A stretch of DNA of 64,000 nucleotides from Pseudarthrobacter sp. W1I19 (GTDB taxonomy: Bacteria; Actinomycetota; Actinomycetes; Actinomycetales; Micrococcaceae): the NCBI RefSeq assembly GCF_030817835.1, contig NZ_JAUSZR010000001.1, positions 4,650,001 to 4,714,000 on the forward strand, given 5' to 3'. Below the pieces are notes generated by a model, which saw only the letters and a program-made list of their open reading frames with translations, made no database searches and had not been told where the DNA came from. The stretch's first letter is position 1. Each line of letters opens with the position of its first letter. The position numbers and the translations under genes are program-made. Positions 34,761 through 43,601 of the stretch are shown in pieces.

Positions 34761-34773
34761 CCATTGAACGGAA
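34761..34773. promoter_or_regulatory. Repeated 13-mer upstream of pobA (candidate IclR operator)
   Basis: Exact second copy of CCATTGAACGGAA, 97 bases before the pobA ATG, just after the IclR stop. Overlapping GGAATTC and GGGAATC words follow to about 34790. Confidence 0.5.
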
Positions 34774-34870
34774 TTCTCGTATCGGGAATCACCCCCGGTG
34801 GCACACACTGAGTGCCAGACCGACAATCCGGCACCGCCCCGCGGAGCCCCGCAACGAAGCGAGACACGCC

Positions 34871-36061
34871 ATGCCAGCACGCAAGACCATCACCACCCAG
34901 GTGGCCATCATGGGAGCCGGGCCGGCCGGGCTGATGCTCTCCCACCTGCTGGCAAAATTAGGCATCGAGTCCACGGTCATCGAAGTCCGGAGCCACGAGG
35001 AGATCGCCCACACGGTCCGCGCCGGCATCCTGGAACACGGCACCGTCAACCTGCTGGTGGACAGCGGAGTCTCGGACCGCGTGCTGCGCCAGGGCGACCG
35101 GCATGATGGCATCGAATTGCGTTTCAACGGCGAGAGCCACCGCGTGGACTTCAAGGATCTCGTGGGCGAGTCCGTGTGGCTCTACCCGCAGACGGACGTC
35201 TTCCTGGACCTCGCGGCCTGCAGGAAGGACGACGGCGGGGACGTCCGCTACAGCGTCACTGACACTTCCGTCCACGATCTTGAGGGCAAGCCGAAGGTCT
35301 GGTTCACCGACGCCGACGGTGTGGAGTCCGAGATCCAGGCGGACTTCCTGGTGGGCGCGGACGGTTCCCGCAGCCACTGCCGGTTCCAAATTCCGGAGGC
35401 GCACCGCAAGTGGTACTTCCACGAGTACCCGTTCGCCTGGTTCGGCATCCTCGCCGAAGCCCCGCGCAGCTCCGATGAGCTGATCTACGCCAACTCAGAC
35501 AACGGCTTCGCCCTGATCAGCCAGCGCACCGAGACCGTCCAGCGGATGTACTTCCAGTGCGATCCCAAGGAAAACGTGGCGGAGTGGGATGACGACCGGA
35601 TTTGGGCCGAGTTCCGCAGCCGGGTCAACGGCAATGGCTTTGAGCTGAAGGAGGGCCCGGTCATCGAGAAGATGGTGCTGCCGTTCCGCAGCTTTGTCCA
35701 CACCCCTATGCGGTACGGCAACCTGTTCCTTGCCGGCGACGCCGCGCACACCGTTCCGCCTACCGGGGCCAAGGGCCTGAACCTGGCCATCCATGACGTC
35801 AAGGTGCTCTTCGAAGGGCTGGACAGCCACTACAACTCCGGCTCCGAGCGGCTCTTGGAGACCTACAGCGACCGCGCTTTGGAGCGCGTATGGAAGGCCC
35901 AGCAGTTCTCCTACTGGATGACCACCATGCTGCACACCCCTGCCGGCGCCGATGACTTCTCCCGCGCGCGGCAGTTGGGTGAACTCCATTCTGTGGTGAC
36001 TTCCCGGCACGGCATGGCCTACCTCGCCGAGGCCTACACGGGCTGGCCGGGCGCGAGCTAA
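34871..36061 (+). CDS. pobA: 4-Hydroxybenzoate 3-monooxygenase
   Basis: A 396-residue FAD-dependent aromatic hydroxylase making protocatechuate from 4-hydroxybenzoate. FAD-binding GAGPAGLMLSHLL, the conserved GADGSRSHCR and the second FAD motif LAGDAAHTVPPTGAKGLNLA are all present, and RAGILEHGTV is characteristic of PobA. The product feeds pcaHG encoded 20 kb upstream. Confidence 0.95.
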   Translation: MPARKTITTQVAIMGAGPAGLMLSHLLAKLGIESTVIEVRSHEEIAHTVRAGILEHGTVNLLVDSGVSDRVLRQGDRHDGIELRFNGESHRVDFKDLVGESVWLYPQTDVFLDLAACRKDDGGDVRYSVTDTSVHDLEGKPKVWFTDADGVESEIQADFLVGADGSRSHCRFQIPEAHRKWYFHEYPFAWFGILAEAPRSSDELIYANSDNGFALISQRTETVQRMYFQCDPKENVAEWDDDRIWAEFRSRVNGNGFELKEGPVIEKMVLPFRSFVHTPMRYGNLFLAGDAAHTVPPTGAKGLNLAIHDVKVLFEGLDSHYNSGSERLLETYSDRALERVWKAQQFSYWMTTMLHTPAGADDFSRARQLGELHSVVTSRHGMAYLAEAYTGWPGAS

Positions 36062-36594
36062 CCCAGCAGGCGCCGGACTGCTGCGGCGATGGCTGCAGCA
36101 TCAGGCTGCTCGTCCCGCCTGACGGTGAGCAGGTGGAGCAGCACGCCGTCGCCGTAGTCCGCCACGTCCCTCGCACGGGCCGGTGCGTCGGCTATGCCCA
36201 GCGCGGCGAGGGCGTGTTCCAGTCCGCCCACCAGCCGGAAGTGCCCGGCTGTTACCGACTCGGGCTTATCCAGGGAGAGGGCCAGGCGGGCGCGGGTGAG
36301 GCCCGCGTGGTGCCCGGCCAGTGCCAGCACCAGGGCGGCCAGTTGGGCTGCCAGTTCCTCAACGTTTTGCGGCGGTCCGGCCGGCCCCTGGTCCTGCAGG
36401 AGCGCGGCGTCCAGCTCCAGCAAACGGTCCAGAACAGCTTCGACCAAGGCAGCGCGGTTCCGGTAGTAGTTGGAGGTGGTGCCTTCGGACAGGTGGGCGG
36501 CGGCATCCACCGCCCGGTGGGTGAGGCCCTTCATGCCCTTGTCCGCCACCACCGTGAGGGCAGCATCCAGCAGTTGGGTCCGGCGGTCAGGCAT
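36058..36594 (-). CDS. TetR family regulator
   Basis: A 178-residue TetR regulator with the helix-turn-helix GLTHRAVDAAAHLSEGTTSNYYRNRAALVEAV near the N-terminus. The ligand domain is not diagnostic. It is divergent from an FAD monooxygenase gene and its stop overlaps the pobA stop by 4 bases, convergently. I start at ATG 36594; a GTG at 36624 would place the palindrome ACTACAAAAGTAGT on the start codon. Confidence 0.8.
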   Translation of the reverse strand: MPDRRTQLLDAALTVVADKGMKGLTHRAVDAAAHLSEGTTSNYYRNRAALVEAVLDRLLELDAALLQDQGPAGPPQNVEELAAQLAALVLALAGHHAGLTRARLALSLDKPESVTAGHFRLVGGLEHALAALGIADAPARARDVADYGDGVLLHLLTVRRDEQPDAAAIAAAVRRLLG

Positions 36595-36622
36595 GGGCCC
36601 AGTGTATTGCCCCTTCCGGTTC

Positions 36623-36636
36623 ACTACAAAAGTAGT
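36623..36636. promoter_or_regulatory. Candidate TetR operator
   Basis: Palindrome ACTAC-AAAA-GTAGT between the divergent TetR and monooxygenase genes, 29 bases from the TetR ATG and 13 bases from the monooxygenase ATG. Position suits repression of both. Confidence 0.5.
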
Positions 36637-36648
36637 AGAATCGACCGC

Positions 36649-37704
36649 ATGGAGATAATCTCGATTGTTGGCGGCGGCATCGCCGGCCTGGCGCTTGCCT
36701 CATGCCTGGACCAGGACCAATTTGAGGTGACGGTTTACGAGAAGCGGCCGGAACTGCCCACCGTGGGCAACGCGCTGGGGATGTGGCCGAACGCCCAGCG
36801 CGCCTTGGCCCGGATTGGGGTGCTGGAGGAGGCCCGGGCCGTCAGTCCCGTGATCGGCAGCGGCTCGGTCCGCAATGCCGCAGGCGAGCCCTGGGTGACA
36901 GTCAGCGCGGGGGACATGTTCGCGATTTCCCGCATCGACCTGCTGCCGCTGCTTGATGCGGCCGTACCTGGCACAGTCCGCCGCGTCACGGACCATGTCC
37001 GGACGCTCCCAGCGCATGGGGGCCTGGTGGTAGGGGCGGACGGCGTGCACAGCGTGGTTCGCCGCGAGGGCTGGGGCAGCCGCAGCACCGCCAAACTCAC
37101 CCCCCATCTCGCCCTGCGCGGCACCCTTCCCTCGACGGTCAGCCCGGACGTGGTCGGCGAGTACTGGGGCCGCGGCGACTTGTTCGGCATCGCCTCCGCC
37201 AGGGGCGGAATGTTCTGGTACGCCAGCTACCGGTCCACGCTTGGCCCTTACGACATCGACGCAGCGTCAGCCCTGGAGCAGGCCCGGGAGCGCTACGCGG
37301 GGCACGCGCCGGCCATACGCCAGGTACTGGCGGCCGCCACCCCAGAAGCCTGCCTGGTGCAGCGGATCTGGACAACTCCGCGCCTCAAGTCCTTCGTCCG
37401 GGGCCGGACCGTACTCATCGGTGACGCCGCGCACGCCATGGCCCCCACCCTCGGACGTGGCGCCTGTGAATCCCTGGTGGACGCGGTCACGCTGGCTGAC
37501 CTCCTCAACACGCTGCCCGAGGAGCAGGCACTTAAGGCGTACGACCGGCAGCGCCGCCTGCGCACCGGTGCGCTGAGCCTGGCGTCCTCGGCGCTCGCGC
37601 GCATCGCCCTGGCAGAAGGCGGCCAGCCCGTGCGTGACCGGCTGCTCACGCTGGCCCGACGGCGGCCGGCGGGTGCCGTCGTCGGCAGCGGTTCCGCAGG
37701 CTGA
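36649..37704 (+). CDS. FAD-dependent monooxygenase
   Basis: A 351-residue class A flavoprotein monooxygenase: dinucleotide motif VGGGIAGLALA at the N-terminus, GADGVHS at the DG site and VLIGDAAHAMAPTLGRGACESLVDAV for FAD. The substrate is unknown; the divergent TetR regulator suggests induction by it. Start ATG 36649 lies only 13 bases after the palindrome, with no clear ribosome site, so the mRNA may have a very short leader. Confidence 0.85.
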   Translation: MEIISIVGGGIAGLALASCLDQDQFEVTVYEKRPELPTVGNALGMWPNAQRALARIGVLEEARAVSPVIGSGSVRNAAGEPWVTVSAGDMFAISRIDLLPLLDAAVPGTVRRVTDHVRTLPAHGGLVVGADGVHSVVRREGWGSRSTAKLTPHLALRGTLPSTVSPDVVGEYWGRGDLFGIASARGGMFWYASYRSTLGPYDIDAASALEQARERYAGHAPAIRQVLAAATPEACLVQRIWTTPRLKSFVRGRTVLIGDAAHAMAPTLGRGACESLVDAVTLADLLNTLPEEQALKAYDRQRRLRTGALSLASSALARIALAEGGQPVRDRLLTLARRRPAGAVVGSGSAG

Positions 37705-39519
37705 TCAGCGGACAGGAGCGGCGGCCTTCCCTGCGTCGTCGTCGGACATCATGCAAAGTGCGGGGCCGGGAACTGCTGCGGGAGGAGGCGCTGCCGGCAA
37801 CCGCTTCTTGCGCGGCCCTTTCCCGCGCGACCGGCCGTACACCAGGTACATCGTGACGCCGGTGATGACCATGAGCAGCACGGTGTAGACAAAGGTGTTG
37901 GCCACGCCCTCCACACCTTCTGCCCCATCGGTGTTGGCCTTGATCACCAGGCCCAGGGGCTGAACCAACGGGTGGGCCAGGAAGATGGCGGTGTCGTAGT
38001 CATCCAGCAGGCTGTTGAAGTTCAGGGCGGTGATGGCGGCGGCTGCCGGCAGCACCAGCGGCAGGAGGATCCGGCGGAACACGTAGAGTGTTTTGGCGCC
38101 CATGATGGCCGCTGCCTCTTCAAGCGAGGAATTCACGGAGGCGAAGGACGCCTTGAGCATCCGGAGCGTAAACGGGATCTTGACCGTCACAAAGGCGATC
38201 AGCAGGATCACCGTTGTGCCCGTAAGGACAGCGCCGCCCACCAGCGGATTCGGGTGGTCGTAACTGACAATCAGGCCCAGTGCGAGCAGTGCCGAGGGCA
38301 GGATCCACGGTATGTGCAGCAGGTATTCGAAGGCGGTTGACACCCAGTTCCGGTACTTCTGCAGCAGACGGGCCACGAAGAGCAGGCCGCCGACGGCGAT
38401 CAGGGCAGCCAGGGCGCTGTACACCACACTGACGATGAACGGCCGCAGCCCCGACCGCTGCGTCAGGACCCGCGCGTAGTTCTCCAGCGTCAGGCTGCCC
38501 AGGGAGAGCTGCCCGGTTTGGATGGCGGCGCCGTCGGCAAACGAATACAGCACAATCAGGAGCACCGGCAGGGTGTACACGGCAAAGAGCAGGTACGCCA
38601 GGGTGTGGACCACCACGTTGGCCACCGGGTTGGTGATCTGCTGCTTCTGCAGTGCTGAGGATACCTTTGACACCGAAAAGTACGTGCCGCCTTTTTCGAG
38701 CCGGGACATCACGGCGAGCATCAGGATGGTGGCCACGCCCAGGATGACAGCCAGCAGCGCAGCGAGGTCGCGGGAGGTGGGGCTGTTGGTGAAGGTCAGG
38801 ATCATCGGCGTGATGGTCTGGAAGTCCCGGCCGCCCAGTACCTGTGGGGCGCTCAAAGCGCCGAGGCCGGTCAGGAAGGACAGGATGGTGACGGCGAACA
38901 GCGTGGGCTTGAGCATGGGCAGCACAATCCGCCGCAGGATGGTCCAGGTGGAAGCGCCGAGGTTCCGGGCTGCCTCCACGGTTTGGTAGTCGATGCCCTT
39001 CAACGCGTTGGCCACAAACAGCATGTGGTTGGTGGTGGTGGCAAAAGTCATCACCACCAGGACCGCGAAGAAACCCGAGAACCAGCCCGGGTCCAGGCCC
39101 GGGAACACCTTGACCAGCAGGGACGTGACAATGCCTTTGTCCCCGTAGATGAACTTGTACCCGGCCGCCAGCACAATGCCGCCGTAGATGAACGTGGAGG
39201 CGTAGCCCAGGAACAGGATCCTGGACCCCCTGATCCGGAAGTAGTGCGTCACCAGGACAATGAAGATTCCCACCAGATTTACGGTGATGGACAAGGCCAT
39301 GGCGAGCAGGAAGCTGTTCCCCAGGGCCTTCATGGCCCGTTGGGAGGAGAAGAGTTTCTCCGCGGCCCGGCCGGAGAAACTGCCGTCCGGGAAGAACGTC
39401 GCCATCAGGATGTTTACGTTGGGCCACACCAGGAACGCGGCGATGAACCAGGTGAGGACAACGCCCACCACCAGGACGAAGGGGGAGCGGGCCATGCTAC
39501 GGACCGGCATGCCGCTCAT
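37705..39519 (-). CDS. ABC importer permease, fused FbpB-type
   Basis: A 604-residue permease in which two six-helix permease units are joined in one chain, as in FbpB/iron-type and 2-aminoethylphosphonate importers. Two EAA loops are seen: EAARNLGASTWTILRRIVLPM (about residue 190) and EEAAAIMGAKTLYVFRRILLP (about 500). Its stop codon abuts the stop of the convergent monooxygenase. The ATPase gene overlaps its start by 4 bases. Confidence 0.9.
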   Translation of the reverse strand: MSGMPVRSMARSPFVLVVGVVLTWFIAAFLVWPNVNILMATFFPDGSFSGRAAEKLFSSQRAMKALGNSFLLAMALSITVNLVGIFIVLVTHYFRIRGSRILFLGYASTFIYGGIVLAAGYKFIYGDKGIVTSLLVKVFPGLDPGWFSGFFAVLVVMTFATTTNHMLFVANALKGIDYQTVEAARNLGASTWTILRRIVLPMLKPTLFAVTILSFLTGLGALSAPQVLGGRDFQTITPMILTFTNSPTSRDLAALLAVILGVATILMLAVMSRLEKGGTYFSVSKVSSALQKQQITNPVANVVVHTLAYLLFAVYTLPVLLIVLYSFADGAAIQTGQLSLGSLTLENYARVLTQRSGLRPFIVSVVYSALAALIAVGGLLFVARLLQKYRNWVSTAFEYLLHIPWILPSALLALGLIVSYDHPNPLVGGAVLTGTTVILLIAFVTVKIPFTLRMLKASFASVNSSLEEAAAIMGAKTLYVFRRILLPLVLPAAAAITALNFNSLLDDYDTAIFLAHPLVQPLGLVIKANTDGAEGVEGVANTFVYTVLLMVITGVTMYLVYGRSRGKGPRKKRLPAAPPPAAVPGPALCMMSDDDAGKAAAPVR

Positions 39520-40583
39520 GGCAGCGGTACCGCCTGGTCTTCCCGCTCCAGGGCCACACCGGTCGCAGGGTGGTACTGCAGGATGTGTTCAGGCCGGAGA
39601 TACACCGTGGCGTCGGTTTCAGGCTCCGGCTGCGGCCCGCCGTCCTCCCGGACCAGGAGGCGGATATCCGAGCCGTGGCTGCGCACCACGTAGCGGCTGT
39701 GCAGCCCGTGGTAGGTGCGGGACACCACCGTGCCCGGAAGTCCGACGGCGGTTCCCCCTTCCGCGTCCGGATGCAGGGACGCTTTCTCCACCCGCAGGTA
39801 GGAGCTGGCGTCCGTGCTGAGGCCCGCCCCCGAGCGGCGGTTCAACTCCGCGACGAACTCCGGCGTCAGCGCCGAGCTGTCCCCGATGAAGTTGCAGACG
39901 AACTCGGTGGCGGAATGGTCGTAGATCTCCTGGGGAGTACCCACCTGCTCCACCACACCCTTGTTGAACACCGCCACCCGGTCGCTCATGGCCAGCGCCT
40001 CGTCCTGGTCGTGCGTGACGTAGACGGTGGTAATGCCGAACTGGCTTTGCAGGTCCTTCAGCTGCTGCCGCAACTGGTGCCGCAGCTTCGCGTCCAGGTT
40101 GGACAGAGGTTCATCCAGCAGCAGGATCTTGGGCCGCAGAACCAGTGCACGCGCCACAGCCACGCGCTGCTGCTGCCCGCCGGACAGTTCCGCCACGTTC
40201 TTGGCCAGCTGATCATCGCTGAGCTCCACCCGCCGGGCGATGTCCCGGACCATACGGTCGCTGTCCGCCGGTTTCTCTTTCCGTACCCGCAGGCCGAAGG
40301 CAATGTTTTCCCACACGCTCATGCTGGGGAAAAGGGCATAGTTCTGGAACACCATGCCCACCTGCCTCTTGTCGCTGGGAAGCCGTGTGACATCCTTGCC
40401 GTCCACCCGCACTTTGCCCTTGGATGGCTGGATGAATCCGGCCAAGGTGCGCAGCGCCGTCGTCTTCCCGCAGCCTGAAGGCCCCAGGAGGGTGAAAAAC
40501 TCGCCAGGCCGGACGTGCAGGTCCAGGTTGGGGATGGCGGTGAAATCGCCAAAGGAAACTTCGATGTTGTCCAAGCGGATCAT
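39516..40583 (-). CDS. ABC importer ATPase, FbpC/PotA type
   Basis: A 355-residue ATPase: Walker A GPSGCGKTT, signature LSGGQQQRVAVARAL, Walker B ILLLDEPLSNLD and a C-terminal TOBE-like domain. It energises the fused permease encoded downstream. A short gap of 46 bases separates it from the solute-binding gene. Confidence 0.92.
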   Translation of the reverse strand: MIRLDNIEVSFGDFTAIPNLDLHVRPGEFFTLLGPSGCGKTTALRTLAGFIQPSKGKVRVDGKDVTRLPSDKRQVGMVFQNYALFPSMSVWENIAFGLRVRKEKPADSDRMVRDIARRVELSDDQLAKNVAELSGGQQQRVAVARALVLRPKILLLDEPLSNLDAKLRHQLRQQLKDLQSQFGITTVYVTHDQDEALAMSDRVAVFNKGVVEQVGTPQEIYDHSATEFVCNFIGDSSALTPEFVAELNRRSGAGLSTDASSYLRVEKASLHPDAEGGTAVGLPGTVVSRTYHGLHSRYVVRSHGSDIRLLVREDGGPQPEPETDATVYLRPEHILQYHPATGVALEREDQAVPLP

Positions 40584-40629
40584 GGCTAACCTGTCTGGTG
40601 GAACCGGAAGCGGGCGGGGGTGGAACCGG

Positions 40630-41706
40630 TTACGTCATGTACTCGAGCTCGATCTTCTCCACCCAGGCGCCCATGTTTTCCTGCACAAATTCCCAGTCAA
40701 TGTCCTGCTGCTTGAGGTCGGCGAAGAAGTCCACCACGTCCGGGTTGGCTTTGGCCTGGGCGGTCTTGTTCACCGGCATGGCGTTGAACTTCTGCGCAAA
40801 CTCTCCCTGCACGTCTGCGCTGCCGAACCAGTCGATGAACTTCTGTGCCTCGTCCTTCTTCTTTGTGCCCTTCACCAGGGCTATCTGCTCCACGGCAAGG
40901 GGAACGCCGACGGAAGGGATCACGGTCTCGACGTTGACGTTGAAGGACTTTTCGCGGTCGGCAATGATCGACGACGGCATCTGGCCCATTTCCACTTCGC
41001 CGGAGGCGATGCGGGCAAAGAGGTCAGTCTTGGCAATAGCAGGGCTGCCGTGCTGGAAGTACTGCTCCACCTGCTTCCAGCCCTCATCCGAAATGCCCAG
41101 ATCGCCCGAATCATCACGGTAGCGGCTGAGGATGCCGGCGAAAACCAGCTGGGCTGTGGCAGTGCCCAGGCCCGTCACACGCTCGTAGCGGGTTTTGAAT
41201 TCGTCCTTCGTCCAGAGATCAGTCCAGTCCCGGGGCGCGGCATCCTTGGAAATTTTGTCGGAGTTGTAGCCCAGGAGGATGGCTTGCTTGACCAGGGGCC
41301 AATAGGTTTCGCCGTCCCCCAGTTCCTTATCCACGTCGCCGGCCCAGGCGGGCTCGTACGGTTCAAGTGCGCCTTCGGCTTGGATCTGGGAGAAGTACAT
41401 GTTGTTCAGGCCAAATGCGATATCCGCGATCGGGTTGTTCTTCTCGGCGATCAGTTTGTTTGTGGCGTCCGCACCGCCTGCGCCCACGATCTCGATCTTG
41501 AAACCTGCTTCCGCGGCCTTTGCGCTCAGCCAGTCGCCGCGGCCTTCGCCGTTGGAGTTGGTGTAGACCACCAGGGTTTCCCCGGAACCGCCGACAGGAG
41601 CCGTCGACGGATCTTCTGAGGCGGCTGGTGTTGCTGCTTGCCCGCCGCATCCGGCGAGAAGGGTGACGGCGACGGCGGCGGCAACCAAAGTTTGAAGTTT
41701 ACGCAC
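40630..41706 (-). CDS. Solute-binding lipoprotein of the FbpABC-type importer
   Basis: A 358-residue class II binding protein with lipobox LLAGC (Cys about residue 20) and body starting ETLVVYTNSNGEGRGDWLSAKAAE. It lacks the adjacent Tyr-Tyr pair that binds iron in FbpA, so Fe3+ is not well supported; organophosphonate or phosphoester-type ligands are alternatives. GTG at 41706. Confidence 0.88.
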   Translation of the reverse strand: MRKLQTLVAAAVAVTLLAGCGGQAATPAASEDPSTAPVGGSGETLVVYTNSNGEGRGDWLSAKAAEAGFKIEIVGAGGADATNKLIAEKNNPIADIAFGLNNMYFSQIQAEGALEPYEPAWAGDVDKELGDGETYWPLVKQAILLGYNSDKISKDAAPRDWTDLWTKDEFKTRYERVTGLGTATAQLVFAGILSRYRDDSGDLGISDEGWKQVEQYFQHGSPAIAKTDLFARIASGEVEMGQMPSSIIADREKSFNVNVETVIPSVGVPLAVEQIALVKGTKKKDEAQKFIDWFGSADVQGEFAQKFNAMPVNKTAQAKANPDVVDFFADLKQQDIDWEFVQENMGAWVEKIELEYMT

Positions 41707-41773
41707 GATCAGGACTCATTTCTGGACTGGAATCGGAGCATGTCCGGCCAGCCTATAGCCGCACATGGCAAAT

Positions 41774-41812
41774 GTCGGGCGTTATTGCTATCGATTCGAT
41801 AAACAGCCCGAC
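41774..41812. promoter_or_regulatory. Nested palindrome upstream of the FbpABC-type operon
   Basis: TATCGA-T-TCGATA, a 13-bp palindrome (41789-41801), lies inside an outer inverted repeat GTCGGGC/GCCCGAC (41774-41780, 41806-41812). It is 83 bases upstream of the binding-protein start. Likely operator; no regulator gene is adjacent. Confidence 0.45.
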
Positions 41813-41913
41813 TGGCCACTCTGATCCTGCGGCAGAAACTACGGGTGCCCAGCGCGTAAACCTGGGGTTAACTCTCTTTGCCGCCGTCAGCCGTCGTGCG
41901 TCCTGTCCTTGAT

Positions 41914-42348
41914 TCAGTCCTTCTGAAGCGTGTCCGTCAAATGGTGCGTGGGAATCCTGTCCCGCTCGTAGGTGATTTCGGTGTAGCCGTGCGGCTCCGG
42001 CTTGCCGGACGCGTCGAGGTTGACGAAGACAATCTCCTCGATGGTCAGGATGCTTTGGCGGGTGATCATGTTCCGCACCTCGGCGCGCATGGTCAGGGAC
42101 GTCCTGCCGAAGCGGGTGGCGGTCAGTCCCATCTCGATCAGGTCGCCCTGGACCGCGGAGCTGACGAAGTTGATCTCCGAAATGTACTTCGTGACCGCGC
42201 GGCCGTTGCCGAGTTGGAGGATGGCGTAGATGGCCGCCTCCTCATCGATCCACTTCAGCAGGCTGCCGCCGAAAAGCGTTCCGTTCGCGTTGAGGTCCTC
42301 GGGCCGGACCCACTTTCGGGTGCGGAAGGTGATGTCTGCTGATTCCAT
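41914..42348 (-). CDS. Acyl-CoA thioesterase, hotdog fold (YciA-like)
   Basis: A 144-residue hotdog-fold thioesterase that would release acids from acyl-CoA. The NANGTLFGGSLLKWIDEEAA block, with conserved Asn and Asp/Glu, is the family signature. No operon partner. Confidence 0.85.
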   Translation of the reverse strand: MESADITFRTRKWVRPEDLNANGTLFGGSLLKWIDEEAAIYAILQLGNGRAVTKYISEINFVSSAVQGDLIEMGLTATRFGRTSLTMRAEVRNMITRQSILTIEEIVFVNLDASGKPEPHGYTEITYERDRIPTHHLTDTLQKD

Positions 42349-42406
42349 AGGCAGAGGTTAGCCGAGGAGCGCTGGCGCCACCGAGTGTGACGAACCCGGT
42401 GCGCCG

Positions 42407-42910
42407 TTACGCCATGGCAGTGTGGGCGGCGCTGCGGGCGTGGATGCTTTTCGCGTAGCAGTAGGAATGTTCAACGCCAATGTAGGGGCCGAAGTTGGGA
42501 ACGGGTTCGAAGCCGGAGTTCTCGTAGAAGTTCCGCCCGTCGGGTTGGGCAGAACCGGCTTCGGCCTTGATGCGGGTGATTCCCTGTTTGAAGGCTTCGG
42601 CTTCCAGGGCAGCGAGGATGGAGCTGGCCACGCCCGAGCCGCGCGTGTAGGGCAGGACGTACAGGCGCTTGATTTCCGCCGTCGCCGCGTCCAGGAGCCG
42701 CAGTCCGCCGCAGCCCACCGGCTGGCCCGATCCCTTGTCGTACGCCACGAGGAACACTGCGCAGTCAGCGCCCGACGGCGGCATGCCGGGTTCGTGGTCC
42801 GCGGTGCCAAAGCGGGCGTCGAGTTCGGCCTGCTGTGCTCGGCGCAGGTCGGCGCCCACCGGGTTGGACCAGGTGACCTGCCGGATGTTGAGCCGTGGGT
42901 TGGTCTGCAT
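42407..42910 (-). CDS. GNAT family N-acetyltransferase
   Basis: A 167-residue GNAT enzyme. The acetyl-CoA loop reads EIKRLYVLPYTRGSGVASSIL (the RGxGVA form of Q/RxxGxG/A) and the C-terminal NFYENSGF is typical. Target unknown. ATG 42910 follows GAGG; it is divergent from the MarR gene. Confidence 0.85.
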   Translation of the reverse strand: MQTNPRLNIRQVTWSNPVGADLRRAQQAELDARFGTADHEPGMPPSGADCAVFLVAYDKGSGQPVGCGGLRLLDAATAEIKRLYVLPYTRGSGVASSILAALEAEAFKQGITRIKAEAGSAQPDGRNFYENSGFEPVPNFGPYIGVEHSYCYAKSIHARSAAHTAMA

Positions 42911-43023
42911 TTCTGCCTCGATTCGCCGAAGGGATATGCATAACAAGGCTAAAAGGCAGCGGTTACGCGGGTGTTTCTTCCGCGTAAGCGCCGGGATAAC
43001 GCTTTGCTTCAAGTCTCTTGCCT

Positions 43024-43045
43024 GTCTAGTTATCAGCTGGTCTAG
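43024..43045. promoter_or_regulatory. Direct GTCTAG repeats upstream of marR
   Basis: GTCTAG occurs at 43024 and 43040, 16 bases apart, immediately before the marR ATG at 43055. CTAG is rare in GC-rich DNA, so the pair stands out as a candidate autoregulatory site. Confidence 0.4.
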
Positions 43046-43054
43046 GATATTTTT

Positions 43055-43567
43055 ATGCGCTCTACGGGAAATGAAGGCTCCGGCTACTGGTACGGCCCGG
43101 ACGGCCAGCTCGATTACAGTGCGGCGGTACTGAAGTCGCTGCGTGACTACCGGGCAGCTGAGACAGCGGTCCGCCGTTCCACCCGGGACTCCATGGGTAT
43201 GGGCGAGACGGATATCCTCGCGCTGCGCTACCTGCTCCGCGCCCAGGCTTCCGGCAGGAGTGTCGCGCCCAAGGACTTGAGCCAGTTTTTGAGCATCACC
43301 AGCGCTTCCACTACCTCGCTCATCGACAGGCTCGTGGCCAGCGGGCATCTGCGGCGCGAGGCGCACCCCACTGACCGGCGATCCGTGGTGGTGGTTCCGA
43401 CTGTGGAGTCGGACAAAGAGGTACGGGTGACGCTTGGGGCAATGCACCGGAGGATGATGGCTGTGGCGGAAACGCTGGGTGCCGAGGAGGCGCGGGTAGT
43501 AGTCGATTTCCTGCAGCGCATGGCTGAGGCCCTGGAGCACCTCGATGAAGGGCATCAGGAAAAGTAG
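43055..43567 (+). CDS. MarR family regulator
   Basis: A 170-residue winged-helix regulator: VAPKDLSQFLSITSASTTSLIDRLVASGHLRREAHPTDRRSVVVVPT is the MarR DNA-binding region with the DRR wing. CTAG-containing repeats flank the gene on both sides (43024-43045 and 43568-43593), which may be its binding sites. Confidence 0.85.
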   Translation: MRSTGNEGSGYWYGPDGQLDYSAAVLKSLRDYRAAETAVRRSTRDSMGMGETDILALRYLLRAQASGRSVAPKDLSQFLSITSASTTSLIDRLVASGHLRREAHPTDRRSVVVVPTVESDKEVRVTLGAMHRRMMAVAETLGAEEARVVVDFLQRMAEALEHLDEGHQEK

Positions 43568-43593
43568 CTAGGTGAGCTAGCTAGTCAGGCTAG
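43568..43593. promoter_or_regulatory. Symmetric CTAG array downstream of marR
   Basis: CTAG occurs at 43568, 43577, 43581 and 43590, that is CTAG-5-CTAGCTAG-5-CTAG, a near-symmetric array. It lies between marR and the next start at 43602, where a promoter (TAATAT about 43594) would be. Confidence 0.4.
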
Positions 43594-43601
43594 TAATATG
43601 T

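Noticed and set aside
37705..41706. Calling the FbpABC-type system an iron importer
   Set aside because: The binding protein lacks the Tyr-Tyr pair, and no iron box was found upstream; substrate left open.
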